Of a DNA stretch of 64,000 nt, positions 16,030 to 24,795 are shown piece by piece (the stretch's first letter is position 1; each line of letters opens with the position of its first letter). The DNA comes from JADJAH01 sp964615795. Lineage in GTDB: Bacteria; Bacteroidota; Ignavibacteria; Tepidaquicellales; Tepidaquicellaceae. The notes below the pieces were generated by a model, which saw only the letters and a program-made list of their open reading frames with translations, made no database searches and was not told where the DNA came from. A program made the translations under genes and the position numbers. Location of the stretch: the NCBI GenBank assembly GCA_964615795.1, contig CAZTQR010000005.1, positions 1-64,000 of the forward strand. The letters run 5' to 3'.

Positions 16030-19000
16030 ATGAGCACCGATACAAAAAAGAACATAGAGGACATTCTTGAGCTTACTCCGATGCAGCAGGGTATGCTTTT
16101 CCACACGCTGTACAACGAGGGCTCAGACGCTTACATAGAACAATTCTGCCTTGACCTTGAGGGCAGGATAGATTCCGCAAAGTTCAGGCAGGCATGGTCT
16201 GAAGTTGTTTCGCGGCATCAGGCGCTGAGATCTTCATTCCGATGGAAAGGAATTCAGAAACCTGTTCAGATAGTAGAGAAGGAATCACAACTGAACTGGA
16301 GAGATGAGGACTGGTCCGGAATGAAGATGGACGACGCTGAAGACAAGTTCACAGCGCTTAGGCTGGAAGACAGGAAGAACACCTTCGATATGGAGAAGTC
16401 CCCTGTCATGAGGTTTGTCCTGATCAGGCTTTCTGAAGAAAGGCACAGACTGCTGTGGACATTCCACCACATACTCATGGACGGCTGGAGCTATCCGGTG
16501 ATAATCGGAGAAGTGATCAGAGTTTACAGGGCTTTGCTTGAGGGCAGTGAACCTCAGCTTCCCAAACCCGTTCCCTACAAGAGCTACATAGCATGGCTCT
16601 CAAAGCAGGACAAACAGGCGGCTGAGAACTTCTGGAAGAAAGAGCTGTCCGGCTTTTCATCACCTTCGCGCTTCAAAGGCATCACGGGCGGCAAGGATCA
16701 GCTCGAGTCCATCGGCACGCATGAAGGGATTGAATATCTTTCCGAAGAACAATCATCTTTGCTTGCCGAGTTTGCAAGAAAGAATCAGATCACGCTCAGC
16801 ACTCTCATTCAGGCGGCATGGGCATACGTTATCTCCGCCTATTCAGGCGAAAGCGATGTGATCTTCGGCGGCACGATCTCGGGAAGGCCTCCCGCATTGC
16901 CTGAGGTTGAAAGAATGGTGGGGTTATTCATTAATACTCTTCCGGTAAGGATCAGGATAAATAATGAAGAAGCCGTAACAGCATGGCTGAAGTCAATACA
17001 GGACAAGTTTGCCGAGCGCGAACAATTCTCCTACAGCTCGCTCGCGGATATTCAGTCATGGAGCCCGCTTCCAGGAAACACCCGGCTCTTTGACAACATA
17101 CTGGTATTTGAGAACTACCCGAGCGATCCGGCTTTGGAAGATGCTTCCTCTCCGGTAAAGATTGCGCACATTTCGGCATTCGAGAAAACGAACTTTCCGA
17201 TTGCCCTTCTTATTGCGCCCGGAAAACGGCTGAAGCTGACGATCGCTTATGATGAAAATGTCTTCTCGCATGATTTTGTGGAAGGAGTGCTGAACTCTCT
17301 TGTCGGCACGCTTAGCTCGATCATCGCCGAAAGCACAAAGAAGGTCGGCGATATTACAATGCTCACTCCGCAGATGACAGAGAGGATCATCAATGAATGG
17401 AATTCCACCACCGCAGACATACCGGACGAATACTCCGTCAAAGCTCTTTACGAATCACTCACTTCCGGATTCGGCGACGCGACAGCGCTTGAGTTCGGCT
17501 CTCAGTCAGTTACTTATAAAGAACTGAATGAAAGATCGAACAGTCTGGCAAATTATCTTGTGTCTCTCGGCGTAACTGAGGATTCATTCGTAGGGATAAG
17601 CATTGAGCGCTCACCTGAGATGATAATAGCGCTGATCGCGATATTCAAGGCAGGCGCGGCCTATCTTCCGCTCGACAAATCTTATCCGGCGGACCGCATT
17701 GAATACATGATGGAAGACTCCGGAGTGAAGTTCGTGCTGACGAAGCGCTCAGACTCCGGCAAACTACCCGGCCGTGAGAGCGTGAAGTTCATTTATGTGG
17801 ATGAGATCACCGGGGAACTTGAGTCTCATGGCACCGGGTCTCCGGCAATAAGCCCGTCTCCTGCAAGCGCGGCATACATGATCTACACTTCCGGATCGAC
17901 GGGAAGGCCTAAAGGCGTGATCATGCACAATCTTGCGCTCGTCAATCTGCTCAACTGGCAAATGAACGGACAAAAGTTTGAGCGGGGGCTCACTACCCTT
18001 CAGTTCACCACGCTCAGCTTTGATGTTGCGTTCCAGGAAATATTTTCCACCCTTCTGACGGGCGGGAAGCTCGTGATACTCAGGGAGGAAGAAAGAAAAG
18101 ACCTCTCAATCGTGCTCGAGACACTCAGGACAAGGAAAGTTCAAAGGTTGTTCCTCCCCTTCATTGCACTTCAGGAGATCGCCGAACTTCACTCTTCAGC
18201 AAAGGACAAGATGCTCTACCTGCGCGAAGTGATGACGGCGGGTGAACAGCTTCAAAATACAAATGCAATTAAAGCTCTCTTTAAGGGACTTCCCGATTGC
18301 ACATTCACAAATCAGTACGGCCCGACCGAGGCGCACGTTGTAACCGCTTACACGCTTGAAGGTGATCCCGATCATTGGGTTTACAATGCGCCGATAGGCA
18401 GGCCCGTTTACAATACAAAGATCCATATTCTCAATTCTGCAATGAAGCCTGTACCGCCCGGAGTGAACGGCGTTCTTTACATTGGCGGAATACAGGTAGC
18501 CCGCGGATACAACAGGAAGCCGGAGCTCACGGGTGAGAAGTTCATTCGCGATCCGTTCAGCAGTTCAGGATCTGACAGGATTTACAATACGGGCGACATT
18601 GCCAGATATCTTCCCGACGGTAACATTGAGTTTCTTGGCCGCGCCGACAATCAGATCAAATACCGCGGTTACAGAATTGAGCTCGGTGAAATTGAATCAG
18701 TGCTCAACGGCATAAGTAAAGTGAGCACATCAGCCGTTGTGATAAGAGACACTCCTTCCGGAGAAAAGCGTCTTGCAGCTTATGCCGTGCTGAAGCCAGG
18801 AGAAGAGTGCACAGCATCTGAACTCAAATCGCTTCTGTCTGAATCATTGCCTGACTTCATGCTTCCGGCTGATTATGTGTTTCTGAATGAGATGCCGCTT
18901 CTTCCGAGCGGAAAGGTTGACCTGCGATCACTTCCTGAACCCGAAAGGCAGACTGCCGGCGGAACTGACGGATACAAAGAGCCGAAGACTGAACTTCAAC

Positions 19001-20088
19001 TGCAGTTGGTAAGGATCTGGGAAAAAGTTCTCGGCGTAAAGAATATCGGGATAAGCGACAACTTCTTTGACCTCGGCGGACACTCGCTTCTTGCTCTCAG
19101 ATTGTTTGGTTACATCGAGAAGCTTACCGGCAAGAAGCTTGCGATCTCAACATTGTTTGCACACCCCACAATTGAACAGCTTTCGCAAATACTTATGACA
19201 GAAGGGTGGCGGCCGACATGGAAATCACTTGTCGCAGTGAAGCCCGGAGGCTCCCGCCTTCCGTTCTTCTGCGTACCGCCGGGAGCAGGCACCGCACTGC
19301 ATTTTCAGGCGCTTGTTAAGTATGTTAATGAAGACCAGCCGTTCTATGTGCTTGAATCGGTAGGGCTCGACGGCAAAGAGCCGCCTCATGACAATGTTGA
19401 AGAAATGGCGGAGCATTATGTGAAAGAGATAAGGACACTTCAGCCCGACGGGCCTTATCTCATAGGCGGAAGATGTTTCGGCGGCAGAGTGGTGTTTGAA
19501 ATGGCACAGCAATTCATGAGGCAGGGGCAGGAAGTGGCATTGCTTGCGATCTTCGACACATGGCCTCCTTTCCGCGAAATGCCAAAGGCCTATGTGCCTC
19601 CAAAGAGAGACTTTAACCATTTTGTGAAGAGTTCACTTGCGCATATGAAATCGGGAGATTTCTGGCATGTAGTAAATAACTATGCGGGCAATAAGATTGG
19701 CAAAGCGACATGGAAGATCAAGAACAAGCTGAAGTACACTTTCAGCAGTGAGAAAAAGAAGCTCTACAACAGGATCATGCTTTTGCATTTTGCGGCACAG
19801 GACAGGTACGTTGCCAAAAAGTATCCGGGCAGGATCACCTTGATAGAATGCGCAACATTCAAACCGGAATTCAGAAAGGGTTGGGAGGAGCTGGCCGGCG
19901 GCGGGTTTGAGACATACGTCGTTCCTGATACTGATCATAAGACTATTGTTAGGGAGCCGAAGATCCGCGACTTTGCCGAGAAGCTGAATTTTGTGCTGGA
20001 GAAGACTCATAAAGAGATCGAATCACGCGGCAGATCCAACGGAGCGTCAAACACTGTTGCCTCCCGCAAGAGTGTTGAAAACGCCTGA
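16030..20088 (+). CDS. Terminal NRPS module C-A-PCP-TE, predicted Pro-like
   Basis: Final module of the line. The condensation domain (about 10-445) opens with LTPMQQGMLFH, the style of domains that accept a D-configured donor, in keeping with the epimerase upstream. It has HHILMDG (H146-H147, D151). The adenylation domain (about 460-960) has YTSGSTGRPKG at 619-629. The specificity positions read by eye are DVQFMAQVVK, nearest to proline codes such as DVQLIAHVVK. The carrier Ser is S1019. The thioesterase (about 1075-1330) has a GRCFGG nucleophile elbow, so the nucleophile is Cys 1149 rather than Ser. D1176 and H1303 fit the rest of the triad. The C-terminal 25 residues are a Ser/Arg/Asn-rich tail. 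Release could be by hydrolysis or cyclisation; the sequence does not say which. The spacing is 7 bases after the previous gene and 3 before the next. Confidence 0.92.
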   Translation: MSTDTKKNIEDILELTPMQQGMLFHTLYNEGSDAYIEQFCLDLEGRIDSAKFRQAWSEVVSRHQALRSSFRWKGIQKPVQIVEKESQLNWRDEDWSGMKMDDAEDKFTALRLEDRKNTFDMEKSPVMRFVLIRLSEERHRLLWTFHHILMDGWSYPVIIGEVIRVYRALLEGSEPQLPKPVPYKSYIAWLSKQDKQAAENFWKKELSGFSSPSRFKGITGGKDQLESIGTHEGIEYLSEEQSSLLAEFARKNQITLSTLIQAAWAYVISAYSGESDVIFGGTISGRPPALPEVERMVGLFINTLPVRIRINNEEAVTAWLKSIQDKFAEREQFSYSSLADIQSWSPLPGNTRLFDNILVFENYPSDPALEDASSPVKIAHISAFEKTNFPIALLIAPGKRLKLTIAYDENVFSHDFVEGVLNSLVGTLSSIIAESTKKVGDITMLTPQMTERIINEWNSTTADIPDEYSVKALYESLTSGFGDATALEFGSQSVTYKELNERSNSLANYLVSLGVTEDSFVGISIERSPEMIIALIAIFKAGAAYLPLDKSYPADRIEYMMEDSGVKFVLTKRSDSGKLPGRESVKFIYVDEITGELESHGTGSPAISPSPASAAYMIYTSGSTGRPKGVIMHNLALVNLLNWQMNGQKFERGLTTLQFTTLSFDVAFQEIFSTLLTGGKLVILREEERKDLSIVLETLRTRKVQRLFLPFIALQEIAELHSSAKDKMLYLREVMTAGEQLQNTNAIKALFKGLPDCTFTNQYGPTEAHVVTAYTLEGDPDHWVYNAPIGRPVYNTKIHILNSAMKPVPPGVNGVLYIGGIQVARGYNRKPELTGEKFIRDPFSSSGSDRIYNTGDIARYLPDGNIEFLGRADNQIKYRGYRIELGEIESVLNGISKVSTSAVVIRDTPSGEKRLAAYAVLKPGEECTASELKSLLSESLPDFMLPADYVFLNEMPLLPSGKVDLRSLPEPERQTAGGTDGYKEPKTELQLQLVRIWEKVLGVKNIGISDNFFDLGGHSLLALRLFGYIEKLTGKKLAISTLFAHPTIEQLSQILMTEGWRPTWKSLVAVKPGGSRLPFFCVPPGAGTALHFQALVKYVNEDQPFYVLESVGLDGKEPPHDNVEEMAEHYVKEIRTLQPDGPYLIGGRCFGGRVVFEMAQQFMRQGQEVALLAIFDTWPPFREMPKAYVPPKRDFNHFVKSSLAHMKSGDFWHVVNNYAGNKIGKATWKIKNKLKYTFSSEKKKLYNRIMLLHFAAQDRYVAKKYPGRITLIECATFKPEFRKGWEELAGGGFETYVVPDTDHKTIVREPKIRDFAEKLNFVLEKTHKEIESRGRSNGASNTVASRKSVENA

Positions 20089-20091
20089 ACG

Positions 20092-20784
20092 ATGCCGCTC
20101 CTGAGCAATGAGATACAAATTCTGTGCTCGGATATTTCCCGCCCTTTGGAAAGTCCTGAAGACTCTGCAGGCCTGCTTGATGAGTCTGAGAAAGAAAGAT
20201 ACCGCAGGTTCAGGTTTGATGCTGACAGGCTGAGGTTCCTTCACGGAAGATCGATCCTGAAGAAACACGCATCAAGACTTCTTGAAGCAGATCCAAATGA
20301 GATGATGATCTCATTCAATCCTCACGGAAAACCGCTGTTCAGCAATCAGCCCCTCAAGTTCAGCATTACGCACTCCGGCAATGTTACTGCCGTGGCATTC
20401 TCGCATACGATAGAAATCGGCCTTGATTCCGAATGCATCAGGGAAATTGATGACATCAGCGGACTGTCGCTTAGATTTTTTTCGGATGCGGAGAACCAAT
20501 ATCTGTCAGGATTAAGTGACAAAGAAGTGCTGAAAGAAAACTTCTTTCGTGTATGGAGCGCAAAAGAAGCTTATGTGAAGGCGGCAGGAACGGGGCTGTC
20601 AACGGTGCTCAGCGATTTCTCGGTTGTGGACAGCAACGGACATTTCAGGCTCATGATGAATAATAACATTCAGCCATCTGCAGTCTTGCATGAGCTTTCG
20701 CTTGGAGAAGGCCATCGCTCATTCCTTTGCGCTTTGGATCCTCCCGAAGAACTGCAAATCAGCATTGAACAGATCACCTTGTGA
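20092..20784 (+). CDS. Sfp-type 4'-phosphopantetheinyl transferase
   Basis: This 230-residue protein should transfer the phosphopantetheine arm of CoA onto the four carrier domains of the three preceding megasynthases. It has the family's two signatures: IGLDSECI around residue 105 with the magnesium-binding Asp, and FRVWSAKEAYVKAAGTGL around residues 149-166, matching the WxxKEAxxKxxGxG pattern. The size fits the Sfp/HetI group rather than AcpS. The start is three bases after the NRPS stop, so it is the last gene of the operon. A dedicated transferase in the operon suggests the pathway is self-contained. An inverted repeat follows it directly. Confidence 0.92.
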   Translation: MPLLSNEIQILCSDISRPLESPEDSAGLLDESEKERYRRFRFDADRLRFLHGRSILKKHASRLLEADPNEMMISFNPHGKPLFSNQPLKFSITHSGNVTAVAFSHTIEIGLDSECIREIDDISGLSLRFFSDAENQYLSGLSDKEVLKENFFRVWSAKEAYVKAAGTGLSTVLSDFSVVDSNGHFRLMMNNNIQPSAVLHELSLGEGHRSFLCALDPPEELQISIEQITL

Positions 20785-20790
20785 ATGAAA

Positions 20791-20822
20791 GAGAGCGAAG
20801 CATAATGTCATGCCCCGCTCTC
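20791..20822. terminator. Inverted repeat between convergent genes, candidate bidirectional terminator
   Basis: The arms GAGAGCG (20791-20797) and CGCTCTC (20816-20822) enclose a second pair, GCAT (20800-20803) and ATGC (20810-20813), giving a two-part stem with small internal mismatches. It lies seven bases after the phosphopantetheinyl transferase stop and about 30 bases from the end of the convergent carboxylase gene. There is no strong T-tract, so the terminator role is inferred from position and symmetry. Confidence 0.45.
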
Positions 20823-20853
20823 AGATTGAATTTCTTCCGCCTGATGCCGCTTG

Positions 20854-22395
20854 TTACAGCGGAATGTTGCCGTGTTTCTTTCTTGGATTTGTATCAACTT
20901 TGTTCTCAAGCAGTTCAAAGTAGTAAATAAGCTTCTTTCTCGTTTGGCTCGGCTCTATCACATCGTCAATAAATCCCCTCTCGGCCGCGAGATAAGGATT
21001 GGCGAACTTCTGAGTGAACTCCGCAACCTTATCGGCAAGAGCCTTCACCTTGTCTTCCGAAGCATCTATTTCCTTCTTGAAAATAATTTCCGCCGCACCT
21101 TGCGCACCCATGACTGCGATCTCCGCAGTCGGCCATGCAAGATTGATATCCCCTCTTACGTGTTTAGAGTTCATAACGTCGTATGCACCTCCGTAAGCCT
21201 TTCGCAGGATCACGGTCACTTTCGGAACGGTCGCTTCGCAAAATGCATACAGAAGTTTTGCACCGTGCCTGATAACTCCGCGCCACTCCTGATCAGTGCC
21301 CGGCAGAAACCCGGGTACATCTTCAAGCACAAGAAGAGGAATGTTGAATGCGTCGCAGAATCTCACAAACCTCGCGCCCTTGATGGATGAATTGAGGTCA
21401 AGCACGCCTGCAAGCACAAGCGGCTGATTGGCAACTATGCCGATGCTCCTGCCGTTGAGCCTTCCGAATCCGACCACAAGGTTCTCTGCATATTCCTTAT
21501 GAACTTCAAAAAATGAATCTTCGTCTATCAATGCATTGATGACTTCTTTTATGTCATAAGGTTTGTTGGGATTTTCCGGAATGAATGTATCAAGGAATGC
21601 AAGGTCCTTCTCTCCGCTGTTGTATTCATACACAGGCGCAGTATCCATGTTGTTGAGAGGTATGTAAGATACCAGCTGTCTTATCATCTCATAAGCTTCC
21701 GCTTCATTATCAGCGGTGAAATGACTGACTCCGCTCTTCACAGCGTGCGTCCTTGCACCGCCCAGGTCATCAAATGACACTTCTTCATGCGTAACTGCCT
21801 TTACAACATTCGGGCCTGTCACAAACATGTATGATATCTTGTCAACCATCAGAACAAAGTCGGTGATTGCAGGTGAATAAACCGCGCCGCCCGCGCAAGG
21901 CCCGACTATCATGGATATCTGAGGCACAACACCGCTTGCCAGAGTATTCCTGAGGAAGATGTCGGCATATCCTCCGAGGGAAACAACCCCTTCCTGTATT
22001 CTCGCACCGCCGCTGTCGTTAATACCTATCACGGGAACACCGATCTTCATTGCAAGGTCCATGAGCTTGACGATCTTCTTTGCATGGTACTCGGCAAGCG
22101 AACCGCCGTAGATCGTAAAGTCCTGTGAAAATACGCAAACATCCCTGCCGCCGATCTTGCCTGTCCCTGTTATGACGCCGTCAGTGTAAAATCTCTGCTT
22201 GTCCAGGTCAAAGTCATGCGACTGATGCCTTACGAATATGTCTGTTTCGTGGAAGCTGCCTTCGTCAAGCAGCAGGTTGATTCTCTCACGTGCTGTAAGT
22301 TTGCCTTTTTTGTGCTGCGACTCAACTTTCTTTACGCCGCCGCCAAGCATCGCCTCTTCACGTTTGGATCTCAGTTCTTCAATTTTCGAGTTCAT
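20854..22395 (-). CDS. pccB: Acyl-CoA (propionyl-CoA type) carboxylase beta chain
   Basis: This 513-residue carboxyltransferase moves the carboxyl group from carboxybiotin to an acyl-CoA, most likely propionyl-CoA, giving methylmalonyl-CoA. The full length and the motifs KLTARERI, SGGARIQEG, GPCAGGAVYSPA and VTGPNVVKAVTHEEV are those of the PccB/MmdA family, and the N- and C-terminal crotonase-like halves are both complete. The biotin-carrying alpha subunit is not in the window. A B12-binding methylmalonyl-CoA mutase-type subunit lies at 50765. The gene is convergent with the megasynthase operon and is separated from murA by 93 bases. That gap holds a TATAAT-like hexamer on the minus strand (22424-22429) with no clear -35 box. 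An acetyl-CoA or decarboxylase role cannot be excluded from sequence alone. Confidence 0.88.
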   Translation of the reverse strand: MNSKIEELRSKREEAMLGGGVKKVESQHKKGKLTARERINLLLDEGSFHETDIFVRHQSHDFDLDKQRFYTDGVITGTGKIGGRDVCVFSQDFTIYGGSLAEYHAKKIVKLMDLAMKIGVPVIGINDSGGARIQEGVVSLGGYADIFLRNTLASGVVPQISMIVGPCAGGAVYSPAITDFVLMVDKISYMFVTGPNVVKAVTHEEVSFDDLGGARTHAVKSGVSHFTADNEAEAYEMIRQLVSYIPLNNMDTAPVYEYNSGEKDLAFLDTFIPENPNKPYDIKEVINALIDEDSFFEVHKEYAENLVVGFGRLNGRSIGIVANQPLVLAGVLDLNSSIKGARFVRFCDAFNIPLLVLEDVPGFLPGTDQEWRGVIRHGAKLLYAFCEATVPKVTVILRKAYGGAYDVMNSKHVRGDINLAWPTAEIAVMGAQGAAEIIFKKEIDASEDKVKALADKVAEFTQKFANPYLAAERGFIDDVIEPSQTRKKLIYYFELLENKVDTNPRKKHGNIPL

Positions 22396-22488
22396 TTTTT
22401 CTTCAGATGTTTAGCTTAGTTCGATTATACAAATATGTTGCTGTGAAACTCATTTGATATGAAACACTTTCATTAACGCATAGAAAGA

Positions 22489-23853
22489 TCAGATCCTCCT
22501 GATCTCAGCTCCAAGCCCTCTCAGCTTTTCATCAATGCTCTCGTATCCCCTGTCAATATAGACTGCTCCGTTCACAAGCGATTCACCCGTCGCTATCACA
22601 CCCGCAATAAGGTATGAAAATCCTGCCCTCAGGTCAGGCACGTTTATTTCGGCGCCATGAAACGGCGTCGGACCTTTTACGACTGCGCTGTGATAGTAGT
22701 TTGTGTTGGCGAACCTGCACTCCAACCCTCCAAGACATGTATTGTAAAGCTCGATCTCGGCTCCCATTTTCCTGAGCTCGTTCACATATCCGAACCTTTC
22801 TTCATAAACCGTTTCATGCACGATTGATATGCCGTTTGCCTGCGTCATCAGGATCACAAAGGGTTGCTGCCAGTCTGTCATGAATCCGGGATGCACATTG
22901 GTCTCAATTGCAATTGACTTGAGTTCTCCTTCATAGAAAAACCGGATCCCGTTTTCTTTCACTTCATACTTTCCGCCGACCCTTCTGACTGCGTTGAGAA
23001 AAGTGATCAGATCATCCTGCACTGCATTCTCAATGAATACATCGCCTTTGGATGCAATTCCGGCACAGGCAAATGAAGCCGCCTGATTCCTGTCCGGTAT
23101 TACATAGTGCTCCGCACCGTCAAGCTTCTCAACACCCTCAATAGTGATCTTACGGTCAGTGCTGATCTCAATTATGGCGCCCATCTTCTGGAGGAACTTT
23201 ATGAGATCCAGTATCTCAGGTTCAACAGCCGCATTTGTCAGGATTGTTCTGCCTTTGGCAAGAGAGCTTGCAATTATGATGTTCTCCGTAGCGCCAACGC
23301 TCGGATACTCCAGTCTTATGTTTGTGCCTTTCAGCTTGTCCGCTTCAAGAAGAAAGTAATCTTCCTTCACCGTCACCTTACAGCCCAGTTTCTCGAGAGA
23401 ATCAATGTGAAAGTTCACAGGCCGTGACCCGATCCTGCATCCTCCCGGTACCGGTATCATTGCCTTGCCTGTCCTGTGAAGAAGCGGTCCGGCAAGAAGA
23501 ATTGCTATGCGTGTCTTGTTCCCAAGTTCGCAGTCAATGCTGTTGGAAGTAATGTTACCGGTGGTTATTTCGAGTATATCCCGGTCAACTCTTATTTCGC
23601 TGCCAAGTGACCCGCAGATCTGATTTGTCAGAATAAGGTCGCTTATCCTGTTCGGTGAATTGTGAAGTATGCTCTTCTTGTCTGAGAGAAGTGAAGCAAC
23701 AACCAGTTTGGATGCTGAGTTTTTGGCTCCGCTCACTTTCACCGTGCCGTTGAGCGGATTGCCGCCTTTGATCAGAAATCTGGAATTGACTTCATCCGTA
23801 TGCAAGCCGTTTGTGCCTAAGCTTTTGTCGTATTTGGCAGTCAGTCTTTCCAA
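22489..23853 (-). CDS. murA: UDP-N-acetylglucosamine 1-carboxyvinyltransferase
   Basis: MurA transfers enolpyruvate from PEP to UDP-GlcNAc, the first committed step of peptidoglycan synthesis, in the cytoplasm. The 454-residue protein has the expected start of the fold (VSGAKNSASKL), the substrate loop PVPGGCRIGSRPV with the catalytic and fosfomycin-target Cys, and the two inside-out alpha/beta domains at full length. The start is uncertain. The longest frame begins with TTG at 23853 and overlaps the end of accA by 13 bases; a second TTG at 23805 would give an N-terminus closer to the usual MurA. There is no ATG or GTG in this stretch. The gene is probably co-transcribed with accA. Confidence 0.92.
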   Translation of the reverse strand: MERLTAKYDKSLGTNGLHTDEVNSRFLIKGGNPLNGTVKVSGAKNSASKLVVASLLSDKKSILHNSPNRISDLILTNQICGSLGSEIRVDRDILEITTGNITSNSIDCELGNKTRIAILLAGPLLHRTGKAMIPVPGGCRIGSRPVNFHIDSLEKLGCKVTVKEDYFLLEADKLKGTNIRLEYPSVGATENIIIASSLAKGRTILTNAAVEPEILDLIKFLQKMGAIIEISTDRKITIEGVEKLDGAEHYVIPDRNQAASFACAGIASKGDVFIENAVQDDLITFLNAVRRVGGKYEVKENGIRFFYEGELKSIAIETNVHPGFMTDWQQPFVILMTQANGISIVHETVYEERFGYVNELRKMGAEIELYNTCLGGLECRFANTNYYHSAVVKGPTPFHGAEINVPDLRAGFSYLIAGVIATGESLVNGAVYIDRGYESIDEKLRGLGAEIRRI

Positions 23854-24794
23854 AATCCCATCTCGCCGAATTTCTTCACCCTCATATCAAGCAGTTTGTC
23901 TTTCTTAAGTTTTGAGACCTGATTCAGCTCCTCGATGAGCGCACGTTTCAGCAACTCTGCCGCCATGTCATGGTCTCTGTGCGCTCCTCCCGGCGGCTCC
24001 TCAATAATCCTGTCAATTATTCCGAGCTTCAGCATGTCTTCTGATGTGAGCTTCAGGGCTTGTGCCGCCTGCTCCTTGTAGTCCCAGCTTCTCCAGAGAA
24101 TTGACGAACATGACTCCGGTGATATCACCGAGTACCAGCAGTATTGCAGCATCAGCACCCTGTCCCCTACACCGATTCCAAGGGCCCCGCCTGAAGCACC
24201 TTCACCTATGATTGCCACAATTACAGGTACCTGAAGTCTTGACATTTCAAACAGATTCCGCGCAATCGCTTCCGCCTGGCCGCGCTCTTCGGCCTCAATT
24301 CCCGGATAAGCTCCCGGCGTATCTATGAGTGTGATCACGGGTTTGCCAAACTTCTCCGCAAGCTTCATGAGGCGAAGCGCCTTCCTGTAGCCCTCCGGAT
24401 TAGGCATGCCGAAGTTTCTGTACAGATTCGATTTCGTGTCTCTTCCTTTCTGCTGTCCGATGATCATGACTGTCTGTCCATCAATATCCGCGAAGCCGCC
24501 GACAATCGCCTTGTCGTCGCCATAGTGCCTGTCACCGTGAAGCTCAATGAAGTTCTCGGTCATCAGGTAAATGTAGTCGAGTGAATAAGGCCTTTCGGGA
24601 TGCCGTGCAAGCTGAACTATCTGCCACGGTGTCAGCTTGGAGAATATTTCTGATCTGAGCTTGTTGACCTTGTCTTCAAGTATTCCGATCTCATCGGAAA
24701 TGTCAAACCTTGAGGACATGCTTCTCATTTCCTCGATCTTCTTCTCGAGCTCTATGATGGGAAGTTCAAAATCAAGCGTGGTCTGTACGGCCAT
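23841..24794 (-). CDS. accA: Acetyl-CoA carboxylase carboxyltransferase subunit alpha
   Basis: This 317-residue AccA is one half of the carboxyltransferase that makes malonyl-CoA for fatty acid synthesis; malonyl-CoA is also a likely extender for the nearby polyketide synthase. Diagnostic stretches are LTPWQIVQLARHPERPY, ELHGDRHYGDD, TLIDTPGAYPG and IGEGASGGALGIGVGD. The length matches the family. The partner accD is not in the window. The gene starts two bases after the stop of the upstream fused glycosyltransferase gene and overlaps murA downstream, so these genes are probably transcribed together although their roles differ. Confidence 0.95.
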   Translation of the reverse strand: MAVQTTLDFELPIIELEKKIEEMRSMSSRFDISDEIGILEDKVNKLRSEIFSKLTPWQIVQLARHPERPYSLDYIYLMTENFIELHGDRHYGDDKAIVGGFADIDGQTVMIIGQQKGRDTKSNLYRNFGMPNPEGYRKALRLMKLAEKFGKPVITLIDTPGAYPGIEAEERGQAEAIARNLFEMSRLQVPVIVAIIGEGASGGALGIGVGDRVLMLQYCWYSVISPESCSSILWRSWDYKEQAAQALKLTSEDMLKLGIIDRIIEEPPGGAHRDHDMAAELLKRALIEELNQVSKLKKDKLLDMRVKKFGEMGFWKD

Positions 24795-24795
24795 A

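Noticed and set aside
20851..21390. A 179-codon open frame antisense to the carboxylase gene
   Set aside because: It is the complement of a well-conserved pccB-type gene, so it is a by-product of its codon use.
22486..22505. AGATCA/TGATCT inverted repeat as murA terminator
   Set aside because: It overlaps the murA stop codon and coding end, and no T-tract follows on the minus strand.
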